Source: Symsagittifera roscoffensis (Eukaryota > Xenacoelomorpha > Acoela > Convolutidae). Taken from it: 64,000 bases of DNA. The stretch spans positions 23,815,547 through 23,879,546 of the forward strand of contig NC_087067.1 in assembly GCF_963678635.1 (NCBI RefSeq), read 5' to 3'. Position 1 is the first letter of the stretch. The number at the start of each line of letters is the position of its first letter. Shown piece after piece: positions 10,775 to 22,378 of this stretch. The notes beneath the pieces were generated by a model. That model saw nothing but the letters and a program-made list of their open reading frames with translations, was not told where the DNA came from and ran no database searches. Position numbers and translations under genes: made by a program.

Positions 10775-11551
10775 CTTGCTAGAGCAAGTGTCTAGATTTT
10801 TTCCCGTAAACAATTTCTCCTACAAATATAAGAAATTGAAACTGCTTTGTTTTGGATTTTTTTTGGCTTTCCGACTCCTTCCAACTTGGCCTAGAGGTAA
10901 AGCCGTTGCTTTTGCACTCTCATGTTCGAGTCCCGAACGGACCTTTTTTCTTAGTATAAATGAAATGAAAAATTTTTCGAGTTAAGTTTGAATTGTCGGA
11001 CTTTTGTTTGTCTGCTTGCGTTTTTTCGGCTTATTGCCATGTCAATGATTTGTCTCGAGCTGTAAACAATTTTCATTCTAGTGGCAGTTGTTATCGATTT
11101 ACTCATGAAATTTGTAAATTTACTAGACCTGTTTTTTTAACTTTCCTTTGTTTTTTTCTGCTATAAGCTTTATCCGACCCAAAATTTTTCGGCTTAAGTG
11201 ATATCGTCAATCTGTTTTATTTCGTTCGAAGGGCAAAAAATAATATTGACGCTGAAAAAAATAATTCAGATCGTCTGTGTTCAAACTTTGACAAGTTTTT
11301 TCAGACCACAATTTTAGGGTAGTTTTTTTGTTTTCCAATGGACGTCTACCCGTTTTCCGCTGGTCAGCGGATCGGTAAATATTAAACGCTTGTTTAACTG
11401 CTAAGTGCTATTCTCGACTTTCTATTTTTCAAAAAAAAAAATACATTTCAAAAATTTAAAGTTATTTTAGTCTCATTTCAGTTCTTAGCTTGCAATGCTA
11501 CGCTTGCGTGGTAGCGAAAATGAAGCGAAGCTCCGTTTTGCCTTTGCTTAA
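10775..11551 (+). mobile_element. Hairpin-ended family A element, copy 1
   Basis: The left end is CTTGCTAGAGCAAG (6-bp inverted arms) followed by TCTAGATTTTTTCCCGTAAAC. A tRNA-like segment lies about 110 bp in. An internal block with TTATCCGACCCAAAATTTTTCGGC follows near 11170, and the right end carries GCGAAGCTCCG near 11525. The same order recurs at 53084-53845. No coding capacity is visible. The class is uncertain: a tRNA-like promoter suggests SINE ancestry, whereas hairpins at both ends are not SINE-like. Confidence 0.6.
10876..10946 (+). repeat. tRNA-derived segment inside family A
   Basis: An A-box-like TGGCCTAGAGG (10887-10897) and a B-box-like GTTCGAGTCC (10924-10933) lie 26 bp apart, followed by ACGG-ACC and a T-run. 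No complete cloverleaf acceptor stem forms, so this is a tRNA-derived promoter module, not a functional tRNA gene. Confidence 0.65.
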
Positions 11552-11559
11552 ATTAACTT

Positions 11560-12880
11560 TGTTATGCTCTTGTTTGATATTGCGTGTTTTTTTTTGGAAT
11601 CAAAAATTCAAGCGAGCGTTTCGAAAGCTTGAAAGTTTTGCTAGAAAAGTTTATTTGAATTTTTTGCTTGAAAGCCTGATTGAAAAACTTTCTGTTGTTG
11701 TTAATCGCCGAAGAAGGCAATGAACAACAATCAATTTCTGAAACAATTTTGTTACTGTTGAGCTTTCACATTCGTTATTGTTGTTATTGTTAATTGCCGA
11801 AAGTGGGGGGGGGGTGGCGTTGTCATGCGAACTCGGCGCAATTCTCACCAACTTTGGCCGGCCAAAGCAACTAAACTTGTGGATTAACTTCCTTGCGGTT
11901 TTTGCCGCATTTACTAAGATGAAGGATATTATGGGGAGGAAATCTGTTAGAAAATTGTAATAAAAAACGGGCTGAAGCCAGATACTAGCTGCTGCAATAT
12001 GCTCCTTGTTGACCGGGGGAAAATTTGGTAGATCAAGGAATAATGAGTCGGCTCAGCGGAAGAATCTTGACGACAGGATCATCTTGTATTGCTTTAGTTG
12101 CGGGTTCCTATGTACGCTTTTCAAGCTTGATGTTAAATCAGTAAAAACCAAGATACCCCTGTCGCTCTTATCATTAAAAGAGGCAGCGTTATTGCTTCGG
12201 CGAAGGTTTGTTGCTTCGACGAGTTCTTCTTAAAATTTGATTTGAAAGTCGGTGTCAACAGGATATGAGGCGAAGAGCCCTGCATGTGTAGTAGCCTTTA
12301 ATTGCAGTTTCCATGGGTAGAAAAGTCAACTATTATTTTTCTTGACCTAGTTTGGTTATTTCCGTTTGTTCTGTTTTTTTTCTTGCTTGATTCGTGTTTC
12401 ATAAGTAGTAGTAGTAATTTGGATTCGGCCCAGCATTCTGGGCACAGAGATTAATCCATCGTCGTTGTTTGTGGAGGCTGTTTATTTTCTCCATGTAGAG
12501 CCGACCAGTTCGTTCTGGTTGTTAATGAAATGTTTCCATAGATGTTTCGAGTAGTATTTTCTTCAAATAAAGTGGGTTTTGAAAGTTGATGTTGTCGGGC
12601 ACTCGGTTTACAGTAGGGTCGGATCGATAGAAGATAGATATTTTTAAGCTTCTTGTGGTCGAAAACCACGGATGACTCGCAATTTTTCTAAAATAAAAGT
12701 GACAATTCAACGCAAAGTCATAATGCACGTTTAGGAAATTCGAGTGTCTGTTAATCAAAATTTTTTTCCTAGAGAGACATAGTTTTTCTGCTGAGAAATT
12801 TTCAAATTTGCTGGAGAAATAAAAGGTTTTGGAAATGCTATCAAAAGTCATTTGACAAAAGTTGTCAATTTTTAGCGAGT
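11560..12880. other. No gene recognised
   Basis: GTTATTGTT-type repeats and a G-run lie near 11775-11815. The minus frame across 12522-12851 lies directly downstream of the LINE RT fragment below and might be its decayed C-terminal part, but I see no motif that shows this. Confidence 0.35.
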
Positions 12881-12889
12881 GTTTGTTTT

Positions 12890-13545
12890 TATTGGACTAT
12901 TTATTATTCAGAGAAATCTAATCGAAATTGAAGAGAGTTTTGGTTTGAAGAAAGAAACTTAGTCATCTGCACACAGTTAGGGGATGCAAGATCTACAGTT
13001 GTCTGGAAGGTCTTTGATATAAGTTGAAAAGTAAGCTGACCAGAGTTGATCCTTGAGAGACCCCAATGATGTCCAGAGATTAAAAATGATGTCCAGATAA
13101 GGCAGCAGATGAATAATGCAGGATCTTTGCCAACGAAAACCAAATTGTGAGTCCTAGAAAATGGGTCTCAAATGTTTGTTTAAGTCAAGGAACAAACAAC
13201 ATTCAAAAGTTTTGGAAAAGGTTTGGGCTTACTATTGAAGTCCAACACTTTCCCAAGTTGTAAGTTGGGCTTACAATTGAGTTTTTCCAAGATGAAGGGA
13301 AAACACTACTTTGCTTGATTCTATGAAAGATCTGACTTGAGGAATTACTTATTGAATGACATTTTTTGAAAATATCAGGTGGTAAATTGTCCGGACCATT
13401 AGCTTTTAAATTTAAATTGACAAATTTTATATAAATGATCAGGAATTAAATTTTATCTAAAACATGAAAATATCAGGGGGTAAATTGTCCGGACCAGTAG
13501 CTTTTTTAAATCTAAATTATAACAATTTTATCCTAGTTATAACAT
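12890..13545 (-). mobile_element. LINE reverse transcriptase fragment, broken
   Basis: Read on the minus strand in more than one frame, it shows RT landmarks in the right order: KATGPDNLPPDIF, then KTFECCLF, then QFGFRWQRSC, then GVSQGSTLVSLLF, then YIKDLPDNCRSCIP, then TKFLSSNQNS. The catalytic A(D)D motif region reads LCADD. Frame changes and stops separate these pieces. A 97-bp tandem duplication (13372 and 13469) repeats the GPDN block. No endonuclease or 3' end is attached. Confidence 0.7.
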
Positions 13546-14152
13546 CAATTCTCGGTTGTGAAACGTCTAAAGGTGAGTGCTAAAATCTAATAGCTTCTGA
13601 AATTGTTCAAAGCAAAAATTTTGTTTACATGCCGTTTTGAATATTTTTCATGCAAACTTCGAAGTCAAACCGCAAATATTTGAGTCAATCTGCAAAGAAA
13701 ATCAAATTTGAGCAAAAATAACAAAATCCCATGACCTAATTGATTGTCTTTACTTCATTGAGTCTTCAGAACAATCAGCTAAAGCAACTCATTTTTCAGC
13801 AGAAAATTGGACCTCATTAGCCAAACACGAATCGTTTGTAATATGAAAAACTTCGGAAACAAATATGCCTTCGCAAATTTTATAACAGAAACTAAACTTT
13901 TTGTCCCACGTAAAACAAAAACGCAGATCAGCTCTAGCTCACAAAACGAGTGGTAAAAATTTTGAGTAAATTCAGCTGCTATAACTAGTTGATTAACAAA
14001 GAAAGCTGAAATAAACTACAAAAATTTCTTAAATCTTGAGTTTTTGCGGACGGTATCTTTTGATGTACTATATATGAGATTTCTCATTTTTGATCAAATT
14101 CAGTAGTTTTAGAGATTGGCCACTTTGGTGAAAATTAACCTAAAAGTTGATT

Positions 14153-15417
14153 ACCCTTGCGATAAGTCAGGGTTTTACAATCGGATACTAGATTTTTTTC
14201 CCGTAAACAACTTTGTCCACTTTGAAATTTGGTCATCTCCAATTGTATCTCTATTTCTACTCGAGATGCAACTCTAACAGCTGTAATTCAAAAGCTGGCT
14301 TCAACAACAAGTGATAAATGTTTAACAGCTGAAAAAGATTTTGAGATGTAGGTTGATTTTTTTGTCGGCTCTATTGATTTCGACCCAATTTTTGTCGGCT
14401 TAATCGCCGGGTAAATAATTCTGTAATTTTTTGGTAGAATTTTTTATTCTTTTTTTTCTTCATTTTCATGAGGGTAAATATAGTTCATGGCTTTCTGTTT
14501 TTTTAATAGGCGCCAAAGTTGTTCTCTTAGAATTAAAATTTTTTTGAAATTTTCTGCCAGAAATTTTTTTTGCAAATAAATTCAGTTTTTTTTTCGGATG
14601 CTGCATGGTTTCTGATTTTTTTTTGCTCTGAAATTGCAAATTGCGTGAAACTAGGTTTAGTTTTAATTAGCTAGGTGTATTTTAGGATTAAGTAATTTTT
14701 TTTGAAATCGATTTAAGTTGATGGTTTAACGTATTGCTTAAATTTGTCAAAAAAAAAATTTCACCAAGTTTCCAGATCTTTTGCAGTTATGACTCGATTT
14801 TTTTGAATTTTCACTCGATTTTTGTTGTGTACAGGGGCATTTTTGGCATTTTTTTGTGATCTAGGTCTTTTATCGTTGCGTATAAATTTGATTACTGATA
14901 ATTCTTGATGTAGTTGCGTTATATTTATTATATCTATAGGCTTCCAGAGTTTTTTCAGTTGTTTTACAAGTTCTTTTTTTTATGGCACTTGTTTGTAATT
15001 TTTGCATTCATTTGTTGGAAACTTTGTTCTCCGTTTTTTTTTTCATTTTGATCTGATACTATAGCGGATAGGACCTTTATCCCTGATTGCTCTTGTTGGA
15101 TATGCAAATTCTATGGTTGCAAGATTTAATGAACATTTTAGCATGAGGAATTATAGTGATTCAATTTTTTGACCGAAATGTTTTCTTGTCGTTTTCATCT
15201 ATTGGTTATCAGAAAGAAATGGATGGAGTTAAGCGCAATTTTTTTTTGTTTTTAAGATAATTGATTTCTATAACAAGTGCAGTAAGTTTTTTCTGCGGTT
15301 TGAACCTACAATTTCTTCCACAAAATTCTCAATTTCCGTTTAAGACACATTGTCTTTTGATTTTTGGAGCTTTATTGTGTATCGCAAGTGGTGCAAATCT
15401 TAGCTTCGCCTGTGTTT
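14153..15417 (+). mobile_element. Hairpin-ended family A element, variant copy
   Basis: The left end, ACCCTTGCGATAAGTCAGGGT, has short inverted arms and is followed by ACTAGATTTTTTTCCCGTAAAC. The internal block TCGACCCAATTTTTGTCGGC (14387-14406, split by the family's variable bases) matches 30495-30530. The right end has TATCGCAAGTGGTGCAAATC then CTTCGCCTGTGT. It is longer than copies 1 and 53084, and no tRNA-like segment is seen. Confidence 0.5.
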
Positions 15418-15419
15418 AA

Positions 15420-15569
15420 AATTCTTTCAATCAATGAAATAGAAACGCCTGAAGGGTGAGCCAGTTTATCTTTACGGTTTGAGTATCTCGTTTTTTTTTT
15501 GTATATCTAGAGTTTCTATATACGTTAAACGATCTATTTGCAGCAACGCAGATTAAAGACATGCGCTAG
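15420..15569 (+). mobile_element. Helitron-like 3' terminal region
   Basis: About 150 bp align with 26275-26428: GAAACGCCTGA, GAGCCAGTTT, CGTTAAACGATC, then GCAGCAACGC and finally ATGCGCTAG followed by T. The last part fits the Helitron 3' plan of a short hairpin a few bases before CTRR. No Rep/helicase coding sequence is present. Confidence 0.5.
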
Positions 15570-15579
15570 TTTTTTCTAA

Positions 15580-16435
15580 AACTTTGGTCATTTTTGTGCT
15601 TATGGGCGCAGACACCAAAAAATCGTAGAAAAAAATTGTTACGACATTAAACTTGCGTTACTAGAGTTTCAATGTTGCGAATAAAAACAAACTCGAATGC
15701 AAAGTTTATTTAAACTTTGTGTTGATATTAATAAGATTGGCTTAAATTTTCACCGGTACAGACAGATGATTGATTAGATTGCATGCTTTTAAGTTCCGTT
15801 CAAATTGAAGTGCCACAAATATGTGAAAATACATAATCTTCTCTGATGTTTTGCGGCTTACTTGTACCTTGATCATATCGGCTCCTTTAAGTTTTATTCA
15901 ACTGAGCATTTTATCACTAATTTAGTTCGTTTGGTTTTTCTAATTTTTCTCCAAGAAATATTTTTAAATTTTGGTGACGCTCCAATTTAGTTTTTTCGCA
16001 GTTTGGTTTGTGATTTCTTGCTATGTTCAATTTAATTTTAACTGCGATTTTGCGTGCATGTTAAGCTCTCCTTACGGGCCTACTGTAACATTGCGTGTGT
16101 TCAGAGCCTATTGTTTTCTAGAAAAGATCACTTTTCTCAGCTTTATCAACGAATTGAGATTTGGTTAGTTTTAATTCTCATTACTGTTTTTTTCCTGACT
16201 GCTTGTTCACCCTTTTAGTGTAGATCCATCTCATTATTTACATTATGTTAACAATTGTTCAATCGATTTCATAACTTTAACAAGGATAGCTGGTTACTGT
16301 GCAAGTAGCACAGAATGTTCCGACCATGGTTTTTAGAAAACTATTCAAATTAGTGTAGTTTTTTCTGCTTGATGTGATAAAAAGGTCTGACGTAGAAATA
16401 TAAATAAGGCATATCAGACAGTCATACTAGTATAG
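15580..16435. other. No gene recognised
   Basis: AT-rich unique-looking sequence without domain-bearing frames. Confidence 0.35.
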
Positions 16436-16564
16436 GCAAGTTGGACAAAAATTTTTGCAGAAAATTTTTGATTTTTCTGAAGTTTTTGGGTCCCAAAATG
16501 AAACTGCAAAACTCAAAAAAACTAGTTCTACTTGCTTAAAATCAAGTTTTAAGGTCTTAAATTA

Positions 16565-16775
16565 GGCATTATGCAGCTATTGTAAGCCTGCTCGGTTGCT
16601 TTTTTGCTCGAATTAAGTTGAAAAATCAAAAATTTCAATCCAGTTTTTCTCGACACGGAAAATTGTTTAGAAACTTTTTAAATGTGGTTCGAATCACGAC
16701 TGAAACGGCTTTAATATGATATATCACTCAATCCAGTCGGATGATTATTGGTACCTTATTTTGCGTGGAAAACAT
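16565..16775 (-). repeat. Dispersed repeat, inverted copy of 22085-22270
   Basis: Its reverse complement aligns with 22085-22270 through CCACGCAAAATaAGGTACCA, TTGAGTGATA, TTAAAgCC and GATT-GAACcACATTaAAAA. The two copies face each other across 5.3 kb. No terminal repeats or target duplications were identified. Confidence 0.5.
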
Positions 16776-17349
16776 AAAAAACTATAACACATCCGAACAC
16801 GAAGTTCCCCCATTTTTCAAATGGTCGGAACAATAACTATTGACTTGGCACCTCAATAAAGCATGAATTTATCATGGTTATTATTGGCGTCATTCAAGGG
16901 TTCCTTTTATAATTTTCAGGGTTTATAAAATTAACACTGAAGTAAGAATTTTCATTTTAAAAACTAAGTATAGAATAATTTTAAATCGAACTTTAGTCTC
17001 GTTCGTTTAGCTGCTATTCTAGGTATACACTGCTACAACAAAATTGTAAAGTATATACGGTGATCTGACTCTTAATCCAATCCTTTACTCCTCGTATCAA
17101 AATTGTATACGCCAAATGCCCATTAAATGATTTACATCATATAAATTTTTGACAATTATAGGATTTATTTAAACAATAGCCCTAAAGATAACATTGTCAT
17201 TCTTATATTTTAAAAAAATTAGATCAGGACTTGAGACCTGCTGAAAATGTCAACAATGAAAGCATTGATTAAAATTCATTGATAAGCCACCACGAGAACC
17301 TTAAGAGTCAATTTTGAAATTGAATGATCAATTAAATGATTAGGTCAGA

Positions 17350-19320
17350 TTTCAACATTAGGGATGAAATGCGACTTGTTCCTGTCTCAGTCTCCTTCAT
17401 GGCTAGGCCGTTTGATCAGTGAACTGGGCTCCAACTTGGATCGAAGGAGGCTTCACACCTAAGACTCCTGAGTTCGGAGTCAGTTTAATTCCTCCGCTAT
17501 AGTTTCGTGAAAGTTCCATACAGTCCTTTTGCTGACATTTCGCCTAAAGATGTTGATCTCGTCATGTTCATTCTGCCGTTCATAGACTGCGACATCTCGT
17601 CATTGAAATTTCCCTCTGTCATTGATCTTCCCTGTTGCGTGACCGAAACTGTTTTGTCAATCACGTCCAGGAAAGTGTACTTCTTTTGTCATTCTCCTTT
17701 TGATTCCATTAGTCTCGCTGTTTTTTCTTTCCTTCATGGTCGTTCGTCAATATCCATCGATACGACTGCTTTGATTTTAAAATCTCCGTGAGCTGTCTTC
17801 AAGAATCTAAGAGTATTATCTCGAATTGCGTTGAACCTGTGAAAAAGGTAAGAGCACAAGCACTGAAGTGTCACTTCCAATAAAGACTATTGCAGTCAAT
17901 TTTAGTTAAAGCTTTATCGGAACACAATTGTCCGGTTTCTCTGTAAGCCATGGTTTCAGTAACTTCAATCATTGCGCAAAAAAATTCTCGAGTTGTTCTA
18001 TATTCGTAACCATTGGCTGTCAATCAGTTTCATTTTGACATCCTCTTAAAGTTTGATTTCTGCTTTTGTCGTAGTTTGAAAGTAAGGAAGCTCACTGATC
18101 TCCAGAATTGCTGCTGCTATGGGTCTGACAGTCTGATGTTCATTGGCCTTAACGGAATCTTGTCGCAACTCCCAAGATCGGGTCTAATCTTGTTCCAGCA
18201 AGCTAATTGCGTCCTGAAATCTAATGTAATGATGCAAATGTTGCTCCTGAGTGTTCCTGGCGAGATGGAGTAAGAACCTCATTCAGATCGTACTCCCACC
18301 AAAAATGATGATGAAGCTGATGTAATTAGCCAAATGCCTGATCCCAAATTGTTTGTTCTTTCCGGTGTAGGCAGTATGGTCTTTTCTGTCTCACAGACGG
18401 TTATAGCAGCTACCGGCTTCGATCAAAACAGTTTTGTATTACCATTGTCTGGTGGCGATTTCTGTTGGTTGAGTAACCGAGACACGTATCGTATTGCTCT
18501 CGTGTGAGAACAGATGTCTCCATTCCGTTCTATGAGACTGCAAAGTAGTACCTTTAATTTTCCATCTGATTGCGTTTTTAATTTCGGATTAAGAAGAAAA
18601 CAGTACGAATAAAGAGTTAACGGTTGCGCTTATGCTCTCTGTTCGTAATATCCGCGAGTTTCCTTGAGCTTCTCTTTCATTGCAACTTGCATTGAAGATG
18701 CCAAGTCTGATTCAACAGTGCTTTGCTTGAAAATTGAAGGTCCAAGGGTTTTATTGGTTCTTGTCCGTTTAAAATTTTGCTCGGGCTACATCCACATGAT
18801 GAATACTAGGATAGTTTATGTATCAACGTTGTTAAGGGGACGGGACGTTTTTATGCCAATCAGACGATTCTTCTTTCGTATTAAGTTTCAAAATTCGTTT
18901 GAGTGCTGCATGAGAACGTTCGACAAGTCCAATTGTCTGCACGAATTTGAGCGTAGCATGACTTATGTCGATTTCCAGTAGTGATGTGAGTTCGTGCATT
19001 AGCTTAGATATAAATGCCGTTCCTAGATCTGATTTGATTCGTTTCGCTATGTAGCTATGGGTGAAGGATATTTTCGTCAGCTCATTCGCAATTGTATCGG
19101 CTGAGATAATTGTCAATAGTACTGCAAACAGATATTTAGATAAAGCATCTATTCAAGTCAGGACAAATTTACACACTGTTGATGGAAATGGTCCTTCTAT
19201 ATCGATTTGCATAATGTCTCCTGGAAACGATTGCAATGATGAGTCTGGTTGCAACGGAGAGGTTTGGTATCTACTGGAGTTTTTTCAAGCTGTAAACGAG
19301 TCAAAGAATTCTTCATGATA
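17350..19320 (-). mobile_element. LTR-retrotransposon fossil, integrase region
   Basis: The minus strand around 18832-19250 carries integrase-core features: MQIDIEGPFPSTVCKFV, IDALSKYLFAVL, KSDLGTAFISKLMHEL and GLVERSHAALKRIL. Their order and spacing fit an LTR-retroelement integrase, most likely Ty3/Gypsy type, although BEL/Pao cannot be excluded. The remainder toward 17350 has similar base composition and may be downstream pol or non-coding element sequence. No long terminal repeats, protease or reverse transcriptase were recognised. The copy is clearly broken in several places and looks old. Both limits are approximate. Confidence 0.6.
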
Positions 19321-20384
19321 TGCAGGAAATTTTTTTTTTTTGATTTATTTTATAGTACTCCTCGGTCTTTTTAGTGTTGATTGTCTTTTTATTGTCTTTT
19401 TAGTGTCAATTTGCATGCAAAAAAAGTTCGTTGGAAGAAGATAAATACAGCAGTAATCAAAAATATGCGTTTAAGGAGTATAATTACCCGACTGGTCAAG
19501 GAAAAACTATGTTCTGCAGAAGCAGTTTTGAGAAGTAACCAGACTCCTTGAGTAGAGATGGACAAGGAGAAACATTTCGGAAAAGTGGAACATCTACAAA
19601 TAGTGTTAAAAACATTTTCAGTTGCTGAAGTTTGAATTCCTCCAAATTTGTCTCATACATGATTCTAGGATGATTATTGTGATAAAAAATATACTTGGTT
19701 TAAATGTGGTTTCTGGTAATTTAGCAAAAAAATAATTCTCAAAGTGTACTGATGTAATATGTTGTTTTTAGATACATGGATTTTAAATTTGGCTCTTTCA
19801 AAAGAATTTTGGTTAATCTTTTACAAAATTCCAGAGTAGAATCAATGCATGGAATTTTTCATGAAATTTTGCTTCAGTTAATTATTTGAATTGTTGCTGT
19901 TAGCTAAAGAGATATCCTCTGGTACAGAAACTTCTGGATAAATTCCGAGTCTAAATTGAATCGTTTTTACGTAACTCTTTTCAAAATAGGACTATTTAGA
20001 CGATTTTTCCGAAGTTTCAGCTAGGTTTCAGCACAAATTCAGTTAGATAGAGTAATGCGTTGAAGAGTGAGCAAACATAATAAAAAACAAGTTTTAGCTC
20101 AAATTAGATTGAATCTTATCGTATTTAGATTTTTTTGAAATTTTGAAGTTTTTCGAAATAGGAAAATTGAAAAAATACAATTTTTTTGCAAAGTTTTAAT
20201 CATTGACCATGAACCAAATACATAATAAAATATCTTCATTCCTCAATCCACACGTAAAAAACTATTGATATTTACCAATTAGCTAACGCGCGCCGAGTTT
20301 TAGTGCAAAAAAAACTAGAGGTTTGTGCTATTTTCAAAAAGTTAAGATTATTGCTCGATATGATACTGAAACATTGTATCATTA

Positions 20385-20790
20385 CAGAATCTATTTTCTA
20401 TCTTTATACATGGAATTTCTATTAGCCATCTTAATACATAGAGAAATCTGTATCCTATCTTAATACATGGCAAAATTGGGCGCCAAAATTTTTTTGAAAC
20501 TTACGATCTACAATCTAAATCTCTGAAACCTATCTTAATACATTGCGAAACCTATTCCCTATCATAATACCTTGAATTTCTGTTACTAATTCTAATACAT
20601 AGGGAAATCTATACACAATATTAATTCACGGGAAATTTGGTGCGTTGAACAAACTTACCATCTGAATTTTACCATCTGAAACTCTGAAAACTATAATCTA
20701 TCTTAACACATTGGGAAATCTATTCCCTATGTTAATAGATCGGGTGCGGTACCGGAAATCTATAGCCTGTCTTAATACATGGAGGTCTGC
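20385..20790. repeat. Degenerate ~40-bp tandem repeat
   Basis: The phrase AAATCTATTCCCTATCTTAATACATGG, taken in parts, recurs with variation about nine times (for example CTTAATACAT near 20430, 20459, 20533 and 20774, and GAAATCTAT near 20610, 20718 and 20755). Spacing varies, so the array is old. Confidence 0.6.
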
Positions 20791-21206
20791 ACCCGCAGAC
20801 GATTTTGACTCGATTTATACTACTGATTCTTGAAGATATCAAAGTCTATAACATGTCTGAAGTCTATAACATGCCAAGCGGCAACTATTGAATACTTTGG
20901 TTGTTTGTTTAATTTTGAACGGGTTGCTTTTTAAATGACAAAATAAGCCATCAGGTCTTCAATTAAAAGCATATCAGTTTGGTTTTTTAAACTTGCCTTC
21001 AAAACTGAAATTTGATTTTTGTATCTGCGTTGAAACTATTTGTCTAAAAGATAAAAAGATATGAGGTTATAGAACTAATACAATGCGACTTAGAATGTAA
21101 GTGTAAACATAGCGTTCACCGAAAAAAGTATACTCTTTTGTAAATTTTGGATGCTTACATAGAAACGGACGTTTATTTGCTCGTAATAATTCCAGTTTGT
21201 AGCGCG

Positions 21207-21218
21207 TTCTTCTTTCAG
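21207..21218 (+). promoter_or_regulatory. Pyrimidine-AG acceptor before COQ4 start
   Basis: CGTTCTTCTTTCAG ends at 21218, eight bases before the COQ4 ATG. It has the form of a 3' splice site and could serve a 5'-UTR intron or a spliced-leader trans-splice. Confidence 0.45.
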
Positions 21219-21219
21219 A

Positions 21220-21237
21220 ATGAGTGATGGTGGTTAA
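21220..21237 (+). other. Five-codon upstream ORF overlapping COQ4 start
   Basis: ATG AGT GAT GGT GGT TAA starts 7 bases before the COQ4 ATG and ends 8 bases inside the COQ4 frame. If the transcript begins upstream of it, ribosomes meet this start first, which could lower COQ4 output or allow reinitiation. Confidence 0.5.
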
Positions 21238-21997
21238 AGTTAGCTACGGTCGGTTGACGCCGCGGCTTGTGGGTCAGTTGAAGCGTGCGCAGTCGACATG
21301 GATAGTTAGTCATTCCGAGCAGTTACGAGAAACCCGATGGTCTCAGAGAGCCCTGTTGGGTATTGGAGCTGCAGCAGTGGCAACTTTTGACCCCAAGAGG
21401 GCAGATATGGTGAATGCCCTTAATGAAGTAACCGGTGTCAGTGCTGCTGAAAATTTGCATCGAAAAATGACGGCAGATCCGATGGGTAAACAAATTTTGG
21501 CGGAAAAGCCGCGATTGAACTCGAAGATTTTGCGCTTAAGTGACTTGGAGAAGTTAGAAGAGAACACTTTGGGAAAGAAGTACTTCAACTGGTTGAAGAA
21601 TAATGGTGTCACACCTGACAGTAGAGAAATTGTGCGTTATGTGGTAGACGCAGAGACCGCTTACGTCATTCAAAGGTACCGCGAGATCCACGACTTCTAT
21701 CACGTGTTTCTCGAACAGGACATCGACCTCCTCGGAGAAAGCGTGGTGAAAGCCTTCGAGGCTGCGCAAACAGGGTTTCCAATGTGCTATTTGGGTATTA
21801 TTGGTGGCGTGCCGAGTATCCCACGTGCACAGAGGAGAGACTACTTCATGCGTTATCTACCTTGGGCTCTGCATGCTGGCAAACGAGCAAAGCTGCTTTT
21901 GAATTTCAAGTTTGAAGACATGCTCAAGGAAGACTTTACAAAACTTCGGCGTGAAATGAATATTGTATCGTTTGGAGAATGGTCTATGAATAGATAG
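21227..21997 (+). CDS. COQ4: Ubiquinone biosynthesis protein COQ4, mitochondrial
   Basis: A 256-residue single-exon frame of full family length (human COQ4 is 265). COQ4 is a matrix-side inner-membrane protein of the coenzyme Q synthome. The defining motif HDxxH-x11-E is present: HDFYH at residues 155-159 and E171. Flanking family blocks include AYVIQRYREIHD, AAQTGFPMCYLG and RYLPWALHAGKRAKLLLN. The N-terminus is Arg/Lys/Ser-rich with few acidic residues, as expected of a mitochondrial targeting sequence. I place the start at ATG 21227; the frame is open three bases further left only through a GTG. The coding region has no intron, and a pyrimidine-AG acceptor lies immediately upstream. ITPK1 follows on the same strand 591 bp downstream. 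Assignment is firm. Confidence 0.95.
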   Translation: MVVKVSYGRLTPRLVGQLKRAQSTWIVSHSEQLRETRWSQRALLGIGAAAVATFDPKRADMVNALNEVTGVSAAENLHRKMTADPMGKQILAEKPRLNSKILRLSDLEKLEENTLGKKYFNWLKNNGVTPDSREIVRYVVDAETAYVIQRYREIHDFYHVFLEQDIDLLGESVVKAFEAAQTGFPMCYLGIIGGVPSIPRAQRRDYFMRYLPWALHAGKRAKLLLNFKFEDMLKEDFTKLRREMNIVSFGEWSMNR

Positions 21998-22084
21998 CTA
22001 CGTGAAAATTCAAGCAAGTGTTTTCGAGAAGTTTCACATTTCGCCTTTTTGTTCAGACCATTGAACATGGGGAGGTGTTTGTTT

Positions 22085-22270
22085 TTTTTGCCACGCAAAA
22101 TCAGGTACCACGAATAATAATCGGAATGGGTTGAGTGATACGTTAATTAAAAGCCCCTTCAAGTGCGATTTGAACAACATTAAAAAAAGAATTTTTCAAA
22201 AAAAATTGCCGAATTTCGAGAAAAACACCTGTTAGTCCAATTTCGAGCGAGAAAAGCAGTCGAGTAACGT
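22085..22270 (+). repeat. Dispersed repeat between COQ4 and ITPK1
   Basis: Starts near CCACGCAAAATCAGGTACCA, shared in inverted orientation with 16565-16775. It lies in the COQ4 3' flank and accounts for much of the space between the two genes. Confidence 0.5.
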
Positions 22271-22378
22271 TTGTTATTTTTTGTTTGCTGTTCTTTTTGA
22301 AGACTGTTGTCGATTATGCCTAATTTCCTAAATTTCCAAGCATTTGTATGCTGGACGAATCCCTGTCACTGCTGGGAA

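Noticed and set aside
21343-22098. Minus-strand frames opposite COQ4
   Set aside because: Shadows of a firmly identified gene; no independent domain.
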